This document shows, in pieces, positions 48,212 to 61,889 of a stretch of DNA of 64,000 bases (position 1 is its first letter; every line of letters starts with the position of its first letter). The notes beneath the pieces are model-generated. The model made no database searches, was not told where the DNA came from, and was given only the letters and a program-made list of their open reading frames with translations. Origin of the DNA: Hippopus hippopus (Eukaryota > Mollusca > Bivalvia > Cardiida > Cardiidae); assembly GCA_946811185.2 (NCBI GenBank), contig OX328108.1:36950493-37014492 (forward strand), given 5' to 3'. The position numbers and the translations under genes were made by a program.

Positions 48212-49635
48212 GTGACAAGAAATCCAGTTGCGTTGACTACCGTCCCATACGTGCCAGTTATGCGCCCGCGAAAACATGAAAAATCGACTTACGGCACATT
48301 CCATAGCAGACGACACCTGTTGCCTAAGTCAAATATAGGGAAATTTTTTTTTTCGTTTTCTCTTACTAGGGCCATTGAATTGGTTACAATGACTAACGCA
48401 CCCATACGTGACCGTTACGTGCTGTGCATAAAATCATAAAATCAACTAGGACACTTTCGGAGGCAACTGATACCTGTTGCACAAATCAAAGAAAGGTAAA
48501 CCAAATTCGTTTTCTTACCAAGGTCATGAAAAACATTGAACCAATTTTGGTGACCGTGTGAGTCATAAGTCGATTTTATGTTTAACCGCTGCGCAAAAAC
48601 ATTGATTCAGAAGCAACGGGTTGCTGTTGCATAAACTTTTTCCAATAAGAAATCTTGTTCTTGTTTGAAGAATTTAGAAATAGGCCAATGAAATACAATA
48701 AGATGTAAGAATGACTAATAATAAAAATAGGTAAAATAGATAAAATGGCAAAGTTAGGGATTCAACCTTTGACCATCAGGACCCAAAAAAGGTCTTGGTG
48801 CAGGGGTCAAACCCTCTTTGCGATTGAATAGGCTCAAATGACCCGAAGATTTAACATAGATATACAGAGATTTCCCCCCCCCTTCCAATCTGCCAATCAA
48901 ATCTCAGGCCTCTATTAAATTATCCAATCACAGAAGCTTTTAGAAAATCAAAATGGCGTCCAATCTGCCAATCAAATCTCAGGCCTCTATTAAATCATCC
49001 AATCACAGAAGCTTTTAGAAAATCAAAATGGCGTCCAATCAGCCAATCAAATCTCATCCCTCTCTCCAAATTATCCAATCAGAAAAGCTTTGAGAAATTC
49101 AATATTGCGCCCAATCAGCCAATCAAATTGCAGACACACCCACAGAATCATCCAATCAGAAAGCTTTGAGCCATTTGAAATGGCGCCCGAAAATATCGAT
49201 AGAAAACAGTGAACAAGAATCGGCATAAAAGTGGATTTTAAGTCTTCTTTGAAGGCTGTTATGCAGTCCTTGGCAAACTGCCAGGCATGCACCCTCCACA
49301 CATGCCAGATTTCACTGAAAATGGGCGAAAATTTAAGAAAACAGGGTGACAGAAGACCTTGTTTGGGTGCCTTCTAGCACCTTGCAAGAGTGACTTCCCC
49401 TGATCTCTTGATTCGATTTGCTTTTCTAATTCAGGCCAACTGCCATACTGTACATTGATACTTTAAATATGCTAAGATGATCAATGTACAGTGTAGAAAC
49501 CACAGAAAAGAATAAAATAATGTCACAAGTGGCCAAAAAAGACTGAAAACTCTTTCAGTAGCAACTGATTTCTATTGCATAAATCAAACAAAGGGAACTA
49601 AATTTTATTATTATTTTTCTTAATCTCTTTTTACC
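48212..49635 (+). repeat. L unit copy 18 (1424 bp)
   Basis: CCAAT units 48885-49185. Near-identical twin of copy 17 over its whole length; differs mainly in the right-end T-run (TTATTTTTCTTAATC). Confidence 0.96.
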
Positions 49636-50329
49636 GTAACAAGAAACCCAGTTACGTTGACTACTCTCTCATACGTGCCAGTTACGCACCCGCGAAAACA
49701 CGAAAAATCGACTTACGGCACATTCCATAGCAGACGACACCTCTTGCTTAAGTCAAATATAGGGAATTTTTTTTGTTCTTTTTTATCTTACTAGGGCCAT
49801 TTTATTGGCATTGATACTTTGAATATGCTCAGATGATCAATGTACAGTGTAAAAACCCCAGAAGATAATGTCACAAGTGGCTAAAAAAGACTGAAAACTC
49901 TTTCAGTAGCAACTGATTTCTATTGCATAAATCAAACAAAGGGAACTAAATTTTATTATTTTTTAATCTCTTTTTACCGTAACAAGAAACCCAGTTACGT
50001 TGACTACCGTCTCATACGTGCCAGTTATGCGCCCGCGAAAACATGAAAAATCGACTTACGGCACATTCCATAGCAGACGACACCTCTTGCTTAAATCAAA
50101 TATAGGGAATTTTTTTTTGTTCTTTTTTATCTTACTAGGGCCATTGAAATGGCATTGATAGTTTGAATATGCTCAGATGATCAATGTACAGTGTAGAAAC
50201 CCGAGAAGATAATGTCACAAGTGCCTAAAAAAGACTGAAAACTCTTTCAGTAGCAACTGATTTCTATTGCATAAATCAAACAAAGGGAACTAAATTTTTA
50301 TTATTTTTTTTTTAATCTCTTTTTATACT
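49636..50329 (+). repeat. Two A dimers
   Basis: Dimers 49636-49978 (343 bp, ACTCTCTCATACG) and 49979-50329 (351 bp, pre-L with GAAACCCGAGAAG). The edge into the next L reads TATACTGTGAC instead of TATACCGTGAC. No gene. Confidence 0.95.
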
Positions 50330-51752
50330 GTGACAAGAAATCCAGTTGCGTTGACTACCGTCCCATACGTGCCAGTTATGCGCCCGCGAAAACATGAAAA
50401 ATCGACTTACGGCACATTCCATAGCAGACGACACCTGTTGCCTAAGTCAAATATAGGGAAATTTTTTTTTTTCGTTTTCTCTTACTAGGGCCATTGAATT
50501 GGTTACGATGACTATCGCACCCATACGTGACCGTTACGTGCTGTGCATAAAATCATAAAATCAACTAGGACACTTTCGGAGGCAACTGATACCTGTTGCA
50601 CAAATCAAAGAAAGGTAAACCAAATTCGTTTTCTTACCAAGGTCATGAAAAACATTGAACCAATTTTGGTGACCGTGTGAGTCATAAGTCGATTTTATGT
50701 TTAACCGCTGCGCAAAAACATTGATTCAGAAGCAACGGGTTGCTGTTGCATAAACTTTTTCCAATAAGAAATCTTGTTCTTGTTTGAAGAATTTAGAAAT
50801 AGGCCAATGAAATACAATAAGATGTAAGAATGACTAATAATAAAAATAGGTAAAATAGATAAAATGGCAAAGTTAGGGATTCAACCTTTGACCATCAGGA
50901 CCCAAAAAAGGTCTTGGTGCAGGGGTCAAACCCTCTTTGCGATTGAATAGGCTCAAATGACCCGAAGATTTAACATAGATATACAGAGATTTCCCCCCCT
51001 TCCAATCTGCCAATCAAATCTCAGGCCTCTATTAAATTATCCAATCACAGAAGCTTTTAGAAAATCAAAATGGCGTCCAATCTGCCAATCAAATCTCAGG
51101 CCTCTATTAAATTATCCAATCACAGAAGCTTTTAGAAAATCAAAATGGCGTCCAATCAGCCAATCAAATCTCATCCCTCTCTCCAAATTATCCAATCAGA
51201 AAAGCTTTGAGAAATTCAATATTGCGCCCAATCAGCCAATCAAATTGCAGACACACCCACAGAATCATCCAATCAGAAAGCTTTGAGCCATTTGAAATGG
51301 CGCCCGAAAATATCGATAGAAAACAGTGAACAAGAATCGGCATAAAAGTGGATTTTAAGTCTTCTTTGAAGGCTGTTATGCAGTCCTTGGCAAACTGCCA
51401 GGCATGCACCCTCCACACATGCCAGATTTCACTGAAAATGGGCGAAAATTTAAGAAAACAGGGTGACAGAAGACCTTGTTTTGGTGCCTTCTAGCACCTT
51501 GCAAGAGTGACTTCCCCTGATCTCTTGATTCGATTTGCTTTTCTAATTCAGGCCAACTGCCATACTGTACATTGATACTTTAAATATGCTAAGATGATCA
51601 ATGTACAGTGTAGAAACCCCAGAAAAGAAGAAAATAATGTCACAAGTGGCCAAAAAAGACTGAAAACTCTTTCAGTAGCAACTGATTTCTATTGCATAAA
51701 TCAAACAAAGGGAACTAAATTTTATTATTATTTTTTTTAATCTCTTTTTACC
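50330..51752 (+). repeat. L unit copy 19 (1423 bp)
   Basis: CCAAT units 51002-51302, 12 boxes. The first T-run is longer than usual and the C-run shorter; otherwise the majority sequence. Confidence 0.96.
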
Positions 51753-53162
51753 GTAACAAGAAACCCAGTTACGTTGACTACTCTCTCATACGTGCCAGTT
51801 ACGCACCCGCGAAAACACGAAAAATCGACTTACGGCACATTCCATAGCAGACGACACCTCTTGCTTAAGTCAAATATAGGGAATTTTTTTTGTTCTTTTT
51901 TATCTTACTAGGGCCATTTTATTGGCATTGATACTTTGAATATGCTCAGATGATCAATGTACAGTGTAAAAACCCCAGAAGATAATGTCACAAGTGCCTA
52001 AAAAAGACTGAAAACTCTTTCAGTAGCAACTGATTTCTATTGCATAAATCAAACAAAGTGAACTAAATTTTTATTATTTTTTTTTTAATCTCTTTTTATA
52101 CCGTGACAAGAAACCCAGTTACGTTGACTACCGTCTCATACGTGCCAGTTACGCACCCGCGAAAACACGAACAATCGACTTACGGCACATTCCATAGCAG
52201 ACGACACCTCTTGCTTAAGTCAAATATAGGGAATTTTTTTTGTTCTTTTTTATCTTACTAGGGCCATTTTATTGGCATTGATACTTTGAATATGCTCAGA
52301 TGATCAATGTACAGTGTAGAAACCCCAGAAAATAAGAAAATAATGTCACAAGTGGCTGAAAAAGACTGAAAACTCTTTCAGTAGCAACTGATTTCTATTG
52401 CATAAATCAAACAAAGGGAACTAAATTTTATTATTATTTTTTTTTTTATCTCTTTTTACCGTAACAAGAAACCCAGTTACGTTGACTACCGTGTCATACG
52501 GGCCAGTTACGCACCCGCGAAAACACGAAAAATCGACTTACGGCACATTCCATAGCAGATGACACCTCTTGCTTAAGTCAAATATAGGGAATTTTTTTTG
52601 TTCTTTTTTATCTTACTAGGGCCATTTTATTGGCATTGATACTTTGAATATGCTCAGATGATCAATGTACAGTGTAAAAACCCCAGAAGATAATGTCACA
52701 AGTGGCTAAAAAAGACATAAAACTCTTTCAGTAGCAACTGATTTCTATTGCATAAATCAAACAAAGGGAACTAAATTTTATTATTATTTTTTTTTTATCT
52801 CCTTTTACCGTAACAAGAAACCCAGTTACGTTGACTACCGTCTCATACGTGCCAGTTATGCGCCCGCGAAAACATGAAAAATCGACTTACGGCACATTCC
52901 ATAGCAGACGACACCTCTTGCTTAAATCAAATATAGGGAATTTTTTTTTTTGTTCTTTTTTATCTTACTAGGGCCATTGAAATGGCATTGATAGTTTGAA
53001 TATGCTCAGATGATCAATGTACAGTGTAGAAACCCCAGAAGATAATGTCACAAGTGCCTAAAAAAGACTGAAAACTCTTTCAGTAGCAACTGATTTCTAT
53101 TGCATAAATCAAACAAAGAGAACTAAATTTTTATTATTTTTTTTTTAATCTCTTTTTATACC
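51753..53162 (+). repeat. Four A dimers
   Basis: Dimers start at 51753, 52103, 52461 and 52810 (350, 358, 349 and 353 bp). 52103 opens with the L-like edge ATACCGTGACAAG. 52461 has CATACGGGCC and AAAGACATAAAAC. The last is pre-L with an extended T-run. No gene. Confidence 0.95.
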
Positions 53163-54586
53163 GTGACAAGAAATCCAGTTGCGTTGACTACCGTCCCATA
53201 CGTGCCAGTTATGCGCCCGCGAAAACATGAAAAATCGACTTACGGCACATTCCATAGCAGACGACACCTGTTGCCTAAGTCAAATATAGGGAAATTTTTT
53301 TTTTCATTTTCTCTTACTAGGGCCATTGAATTGGTTACGATGACTATCGCACCCATACGTGACCGTTACGTGCTGTGCATAAAATCATAAAATCAACTAG
53401 GACACTTTCGGAGGCAACTGATACCTGTTGCACAAATCAAAGAAAGGTAAACCAAATTCGTTTTCTTACCAAGGTCATGAAAAACATTGAACCAATTTTG
53501 GTGACCGTGTGAGTCATAAGTCGATTTTATGTTTAACCGCTGCGCAAAAACATTGATTCAGAAGCAACGGGTTGCTGTTGCATAAACTTTTTCCAATAAG
53601 AAATCTTGTTCTTGTTTGAAGAATTTAGAAATAGGCCAATGAAATACAATAAGATGTAAGAATGACTAATAATAAAAATAGGTAAAATAGATAAAATGGC
53701 AAAGTTAGGGATTCAACCTTTGACCATCAGGACCCAAAAAAGGTCTTGGTGCAGGGGTCAAACCCTCTTTGCGATTGAATAGGCTCAAATGACCCGAAGA
53801 TTTAACATAGATATACAGAGATTTCCCCCCCTCTTCCGATCTGCCAATCAAATCTCAGGCCTCTATTAAATTATCCAATCACAGAAGCTTATAGAAAATC
53901 AAAATGGCGTCCAATCTGCCAATCAAATCTCAGGCCTCTATTAAATTATCCAATTACAGAAGCTTTTAGAAAATCAAAAAGGCGTCCAATCAGCCAATCA
54001 AATCTCATCCCTCTCTCCAAATTATCCAATCAGAAAAGCTTTGAGAAATTCAATATTGCGCCCAATCAGCCAATCAAATTGCAGACACACCCACAGAATC
54101 ATCCAATCAGAAAGCTTTGAGCCATTTGAAATGGCGCCCGAAAATATCGATAGAAAACAGTGAACAAGAATCGGCATAAAAGTGGATTTTAAGTCTTCTT
54201 TGAAGGTTGTTATGCAGTCCTTGGCAAACTGCCAGGCATGCACCCTCCACACATGCCAGATTTCACTGAAAATGGGCGAAAATTTAAGAAAACAGGGTGA
54301 CAGAAGACCTTGTTTTGGTGCCTTCTAGCACCTTGCAAGAGTGACTTCCCCTGATCTCTTGATTCGATTTGCTTTTCTAATTCAGGCCAACTGCCATACT
54401 GTACATTGATACTTTAAATATGCTAAGATGATCAATGTACAGTGTAGAAACCCCAGAAAAGAAGAAAATAATGTCACAAGTGGCCAAAAAAGACTGAAAA
54501 CTCTTTCAGTAGCAACTGATTTCTATTGCATAAATCAAACAAAGGGAACTAAATTTTATTATTATTTTTTTTAATCTCTTTTTACC
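53163..54586 (+). repeat. L unit copy 20 (1424 bp), most diverged CCAAT array
   Basis: CCAAT units 53836-54136. The first box is changed to CCGATC, one later box reads CCAATTACAG, and unit ends carry GCTTATAGAAA and AAAAAGGCGTCC. GAAGGTTGTTATG is private, downstream of the TATA-like box. The first T-run ends TTTTCATTTTC. It has more private changes than any other four-unit copy. Confidence 0.96.
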
Positions 54587-57500
54587 GTAACAAGAAACCC
54601 AGTTACGTTGACTACTGTCTCATACGTGCCAGTTACGCACCCGCGAAAACACGAAAAATCGACTTACGGCACATTCCATAGCAGACGACACCTCTTGCTT
54701 AAGTCAAATATAGGGAATTTTTTTTGTTCTTTTTTATCTTACTAGGGCCATTTTATTGGCATTGATACTTTGAATATGCTCAGATGATCAATTTACAGTG
54801 TAGAAACCCCAGAAAATAATGTCACAAGTGGCTAAAAAAGACTGAAAACTCTTTCAGTAGCAACTGATTTCTATTGCATAAATCAAACAAAGGGAACTAA
54901 ATTTTATTATTATTTTTTTTAATCTCTTTTTACCGTAACAAGAAACCCAGTTACGTTGACTACCGTGTCATACGTGCCAGTTACGCACCCGCGAAAACAC
55001 GAAAAATCGACTTACGGCACATTCCATAGCAGACGACACCTCTTGCTTAAGTCAAATATAGGGAATTTTTTTTGTTCTTTTTTATCTTACTAGGGCCATT
55101 TTATTGGCATTGATACTTTGAATATGCTCAGATGATCAATGTACAGTGTAAAAACCCCAGAAGATAATGTCACAAGTGCCTAAAAAAGACTGAAAACTCT
55201 TTCAGTAGCAACTGATTTCTATTGCATAAATCAAACAAAGGGAACTAAATTTTTATTATTTTTTTTTTAATATCTTTTTATACCGTGACAAGAAACCCAG
55301 TTACGTTGACTACCGTCTCATACGTGCCAGTTACGCACCCGCGAAAACACGAAAAATTGACTTACGGCACATTCCATAGCAGACCACACCTCTTGCTTAA
55401 GTCAAATATAGGGAATTTTTTTTTGTTCTTTTTTATCTTACTAGGGCCATTTTATTGGCATTGATACTTTGAATATGCTCAGATGATCAATGTACAGTGT
55501 AGAAACCCCAGAAAATAAGAAAATAATGTCACGAGTGGCTGAAAAAGACTAAAAACTCTTTCAGTAGCAACTGATTTCTATTGCATAAATCAAACAAAGG
55601 GAACTAAATTTTATTATTATTATTTTTTTTATCTCTTTTTACCGTAACAAGAAACCCAGTTATGTTGACTACCGTCTCATACGTGCCAGTTACGCACCCG
55701 CGAAAACACGAAAAATCGCCTTACGGCACATTCCATAGCAGACGACACCTCTTGCTTAAGTCAAATATAGGGAATTTTTTTTGTTCTTTTTTATCTTACT
55801 AGGGCCATTTTATTGGCATTGATACTTTGAATATGCTCAGATGATCAATGTACAGTGTAAAAACTCCAGAAGATAATGTCACAAGTGGCTAAAAAAGACT
55901 GAAAACTCTTTCAGTAGCAACTGATTTCTATTGCATAAATCAAACAAAGGGAACTAAATTTTATTATTTTTTTAATCTCTTTTTGCCGTAACAAGAAACC
56001 CAGTTACGTTGACTACCGTCTCATACGTGCCAGTTATGCGCCCGCGAAAACATGAAAAATTGACTTACGGCACATTCCATAGCAGACGACACCTCTTGCT
56101 TAAATCAAATATAGGGAATTTTTTTTTGTTCTTTTTTATCTTACTAGGGCCATTGAAATGGCATTGATAGTTTGAATATGCTCAGATGATCAATGTACAG
56201 TGTAGAAACCCCAGAAGATAATGTCACAAGTGCCTAAAAAAGACTGAAAACTCTTTCAGTAGCAACTGATTTCTATTGCATAAATCAAACAAAGGGAACT
56301 AAATTTTTACTTTTTTTGTAATCTCTTTTTACCGTAACAAGAAACGCAGTTACGTTGACTACTCTCTCATACGTGCCAGTTACGCACCCGCGAAAACACG
56401 AAAAATCGACTTACGGCACATTCCATAGCAGACGACACCTCTTGCTTAAGTCAAGTATAGGGATTTTCGTTTCTTCTTTTTTATCTTACTAGGGCCATTT
56501 TATTGGCATTGATACTTTGAATATGCTCAGATGATCAATGTACAGTGTAGAAACCCCAGAAAATAAGAAAATAATGTCACAAGTGGCCAAAAAAGACTGA
56601 AAACTCTTTCAGTAGCAACTGATTTCTATTGCATAAATCAAACAAAGGGAACTAAATTTTATTATTATTTTTTTTTAATCTCTTTTTACCGTAACAAGAA
56701 ACCCAGTTACGTTGACTACCGTCTCATACGTGCCAGTTACGCACCCGCGAAAACACGAAAAATCGACTTACGGCACATTCCATAGCAGACGACACCTCTT
56801 GCTTAAGTCAAATATAGGGAATTTTTTTTGTTCTTTTTTATCTTACTAGGGCCATTTTATTGGCATTGATACTTTGAATATGCTCAGATGATCAATGTAC
56901 AGTGTAAAAACCCCAGAAGATAATGTCACAAGTGGCCAAAAAAGACTGAAAACTCTTTCAGTAGCAACTGATTTCTATTGCATAAATCAAACAAAGGGAA
57001 CTAAATTTTTATTATTTTTTTTTTAATCTGTTTTTATACCGTGACAAGAAACCCAGTTACGTTGACTACCGTCTCATACGTGCCAGTTACGCACCCGCGA
57101 AAACACGAAAAATCGACTTACGGCACATTCCATAGCAGACGACACCTCTTGCTTAAGTCAAATATAGGGAATTTTTTTTGTTCTTTTTTATCTTACTAGG
57201 GCCATTTTATTGGCATTGATACTTTGAATATGCTCAGATGATCAATGTACAGTGTAAAAACCCCAGAAAAGAAGAAAATAATGTCACAAGTGGCTGAAAA
57301 AGACTGAAAACCATTTCAGTAGCAACTGATTTCTATTGCATAAATCAAACAAAGGGAACTAAATTTTATTATTATTTTTTTTTAATCTCTTTTTACCGTA
57401 ACAAGAAACCCAGTTACGTTGACTACCGTCTCATACATGCCAGTTACGCACCCGCGAAAACACGAAAAATCGACTTACGGCACATTCCATAGCAGACGAC

Positions 57501-59496
57501 ACCTCTTGCTTAAGTCAAATATAGGGAATTTTTTTTGTTCTTTTTTATCTTACTAGGGCCATTTTATTGGCATTGATACTTTGAATATGCTCAGATGATC
57601 AATGTACAGTGTAAAAACCCCAGAAGATAATGTCACAAGTGCCTAAAAAAGACTGAAAACTCTTTCAGTAGCAACTGATTTCTATTGCATAAATCAAACA
57701 AAGGGAACTAAATTTTTATTATTTTTTTTTTAATCTGTTTTTATACCGTGACAAGAAACCCAGTTACGTTGACTACCGTCTCATACGTGCCAGTTACGCA
57801 CCCGCGAAAACACGAAAAATCGACTTACGGCACATTCCATAGCAGACGACACCTCTTGCTTAAGTCAAATATAGGGAATTTTTTTTGTTCTTTTTTATCT
57901 TACTAGGGCCATTTTATTGGCATTGATACTTTGAATATGCTCAGATGATCAATGTACAGTGTAGAAACCCCAGAAAATAAGAAAATAATGTCACAAGTGG
58001 CTGAAAAAGACTGAAAACTCTTTTAGTAGCAACTGATTTCTATTGCATAAATCAAACAAAGGGAACTAAATTTTATTATTATTTTTTTTTTTATCTCTTT
58101 TTACCGTAACAAGTAACCCAGTTACGTTGACTACCGTCTCATACGTGCCAGTTACGCACCCGCGAAAACACGAAAAAACGACTTACTGCACATTCCATAG
58201 CAGACGACACCTCTTGCTTAAGTCAAATATAGGGAATTTTTTTTGTTCTTTTTTATCTTACTAGGGCCATTTTATTGGCATTGATACTTTGAATATGCTC
58301 AGATGATCAATGTACAGTGTAAAAACCCCAGAAGATAATGTCACAAGTGGCTAAAAAAGACTGAAAACTCTTTCAGTAGCAACTGATTTCTATTGCATAA
58401 ATCAAACAAAGGGAACTAAATTTTATTATTTTTTTAATCTCTTTTTACCGTAACAAGAAACCCAGTTACATTCACTACCGTCTCATACGTGCCAGTTATG
58501 CGCCCGCGAAAACATGAAAAATCGACTTACGGCACATTCCATAGCAGACGACACCTCTTGCTTAAATCAAATATAGGGAATTGTTTTTTGTTCTTTTTTA
58601 TCTTACTAGGGCCATTGAAAGGGCATTGATAGTTTGAATATGCTCAGATGATCAATGTACAGTGTAGAAACCCCAGAAGATAATGTCACAAGTGCCTAAA
58701 AAAGACTGAAAACTCTTTCAGTAGCAACTGATTTCTATTGCATAAATCAAACAAAGGGAACTAAATTTTTACTTTTTTTGTAATCTCTTTTTACCGTAAC
58801 AAGAAACCCAGTTACGTTGACTACTCTCTCATACGTGCCAGTTACGCACCCGCGAAAACACGAAAAATCGACTTACAGCACATTCCATAGCAGACGACAC
58901 CTCTTGCTTAAGTCAAGTATAGGGATTTTTGTTTCTTCTTTTTTATCTTACTAGGGCCATTTTATTGGCATTGATACTTTGAATATGCTCAGATGATCAA
59001 TGTACAGTGTAGAAACCCCAGAAAATAAGAAAATAATGTCACAAGTGGCTGAAAAAGACTGAAAACTCTTTCAGTAGCAACTGATTTCTATTGCATAAAT
59101 CAAACAAAGGGAACTAAAATTTATTATTATTTTTTTTTAATCTCTTTTTACCGTAACAAGACACCCAGTTACGTTGACTACCGTCTCATACGTGCCAGTT
59201 ACGCACCCGCGAAAACACGAAAAATCGACTTACGGCACATTCCATAGCAGACGACACCTCTTGCTTAAGTCAAATATAGGGAATTTTTTTTGTTCTTTTT
59301 TATCTTACTAGGGCCATTTTATTGGCATTGATACTTTGAATATGCTCAGATGATCAATATACAGTGTAGAAACCCCAGAAGATAATGTCACAAGTGCCTA
59401 AAAAAGACTGAAAACTCTTTCAGTAGCAACTGATTTCTATTGCATAAATCAAACAAAGGGAACTAAATTTTATTTTTTTTTTAATCTCTTTTTACC
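54587..59496 (+). repeat. Fourteen A dimers, the longest L-free run
   Basis: Dimers start at 54587, 54935, 55285, 55644, 55988, 56334, 56691, 57041, 57398, 57748, 58106, 58450, 58796 and 59153. The order of dimer types from 54935 repeats from 57398, a period of about 2462 bp (seven dimers). The rare marker TCAAGTATAGGGATTTT occurs at both 56334 and 58796. Two pre-L-type dimers (55988, 58450) stand here without L. 57041 carries AAAAGAAGAAAATAATG, otherwise typical of L. A shorter two-dimer repeat with TAATCTGTTTTTATACC occupies 56691-58105. No gene in 4.9 kb. Confidence 0.94.
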
Positions 59497-60843
59497 GTAA
59501 CAAGAAACCCAGTTACGTTGACTACCGTCTCATACGTGCCAGTTATGTGCCCGCGAAAACATGAAAAATCGACTTACGGCACATTCCATAGCAGACGACA
59601 CCTGTTGCCTAAGTCAAATATAGGGAAATTTTTTTTTTCGTTTTCTCTTACTAGGGCCATTGAATTGGTTACGATGACTATCGCACCCATACGTGACCGT
59701 TACGTGCTGTGCATAAAATCATAAAATCAACTAGGACACTTTCGGAGGCAACTGATACCTGTTGCACAAATCAAAGAAAGGTAAACCAAATTCATTTTCT
59801 TACCAAGGTCATGAAAAACATTGAACCAATTTTGGTGACCGTGTGAGTCATAAGTCGATTTTATGTTTAACCGCTGCACAAAAACATTGATTCAGAAGCA
59901 ACGGGTTGCTGTTGCATAAACTTTTTCCAATAAGAAATCTTGTTCTTGTTTGAAGAATTTAGAAATAGGCCAATGAAATACAATAAGATATAAGAATGAC
60001 TAATAATAAAAATAGGTAAAATAGATAAAATGGCAAAGTTAGGGATTCAACCTTTGACCATCAGGACCCAAAAAAGGTCTTGGTGCAGGGGTCAAACCCT
60101 CTTTGCGATTGAATAGGCTCAAATGACCCGAATATTTAACATAGATATACAGAGATTTCCCCCCCTTCCAATCTGCCAATCAAATCTCAGGCCTCTATTA
60201 AATTATCAAATCACAGAAGCTTTTAGAAAATCAAAATGGCGTCCAATCAGCCAATCAAATCTCATCCCTCTCTCCAAATTATCCAATCAGAAAAGCTTTG
60301 AGAAATTCAATATTGCGCCCAATCAGCCAATCAAATTGCAGACACACCCACAGAATCATCCAATCAGAAAGCTTTGAGCCATTTGAAATGGCGCCCGAAA
60401 ATATCGATAGAAAACAGTGAACAAGAATCGGCATAAAAGTGGATTTTAAGTCTTCTTTGAAGGCTGTTATGCAGTCCTTGGCAAACTGCCAGGCATGCAC
60501 CCTCCACACATGCCAGATTTCACTGAAAATGGGCGAAAATTTAAGAAAACAGGGTGACAGAAGACCTTGTTTTGGTGCCTTCTAGCACCTTGCAAGAGTG
60601 ACTTCCCCTGATCTCTTGATTCGATTTGCTTTTCTAATTCAGGCCAACTGCCATACTGTACATTGATACTTTAAATATGCTAAGATGATCAATGTACAGT
60701 GTAGAAACCCCAGAAAAGAAGAAAATAATGTCACAAGTGGCCAAAAAAGACTGAAAACTCTTTCAGTAGCAACTGACTTCTATTGCATAAATCAAACAAA
60801 GGGAACTAAATTTTATTATTATTTTTTTTAATCTCTTTTTACC
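59497..60843 (+). repeat. L unit copy 21 (1347 bp), chimeric left end, 3 CCAAT units
   Basis: The first ~70 bp are A/pre-L type (GTAACAAGAAACCC, TCTCATACG, TTATGTGCCCGCG) and the unit becomes L type by ACACCTGTTGCC. The preceding dimer is not a pre-L dimer. CCAAT units at 60168-60393, three as in copy 1, one box lost (ATTATCAAATCAC). CCGAATATTTAAC is shared with copy 22; GCTGCACAAAA and AAATTCATTTTC are private. Confidence 0.95.
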
Positions 60844-61889
60844 GTAACAAGAAACCCAGTTACGTTGACTACTGTCTCATACGTGCCAGTTACGCACCCG
60901 CGAAAACACGAAAAATCGACTTACGGCACATTCCATAGCAGACGACACCTCTTGCTTAAGTCAAATATAGGGAATTTTTTTTGTTCTTTTTTATCTTACT
61001 AGGGCCATTTTATTGGCATTGATACTTTGAATATGCTCAGATGATCAATGTACAGTGTAAAAACCCCAGAAGATAATGTCACAAGTGCCTAAAAAAGACT
61101 GAAAACTCTTTCAGTAGCAACTGATTTCTATTGCATAAATCAAACAAAGGGAACTAAATTTTTATTATTTTTTTTTTAATCTGTTTTTATACCGTGACAA
61201 GAAACCCAGTTACGTTAACTACTCTCTCATACGTGCCAGTTACGCACCCGCGAAAACACGAAAAATCGACTTACGGCACATTCCATAGCAGACGACACCT
61301 CTTGCTTAAGTCAAATATAGGGAATTTTTTTTGTTCTTTTTTATCTTACTAGGGCCATTTTATTGGCATTGATACTTTGAATATGCTCAGATGATCAATG
61401 TACAGTGTAAAAACCCCAGAAGATAATGTCACAAGTGGCTAAAAAAGACTGAAAACTCTTTCAGTAGCAACTGATTTCTATTGCATAAATCAAACAAAGG
61501 GAACTAAATTCTATTATTTTTTTAATCTCTTTTTACCGTAACAAGAAACCCAGTTACGTTGACTACCGTCTCATACGTGCCAGTTATGTGCCCGCGAAAA
61601 CATGAAAAATCGACTTACGGCACATTCCATAGCAGACGACACCTCTTGCTTAAATCACATATAGGGAATTTTTTTTTATTCTTTTTTATCTTACTAGGGC
61701 CATTGAAATGGCATTGATAGTTTGAATATGCTCAGATGATCAATGTACAGTGTAGAAACCCCAGAAGATAATGTCACAAGATCCTAAAAAAGACTGAAAA
61801 CTCTTTCAGTAGCAACTGATTTCTATTGCATAAATCAAACAAAGGGAACTAAATTTTTATTATTATTTTTTTTAATCTCTTTTTATACC
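60844..61889 (+). repeat. Three A dimers
   Basis: Dimers start at 60844, 61194 and 61538 (350, 344 and 352 bp). 61194 opens with the L-like edge and has TTACGTTAACTACTC. The last is pre-L with GTTATGTGCCCGCG, as in L copies 1 and 21, and ATGTCACAAGATCC. No gene. Confidence 0.95.
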
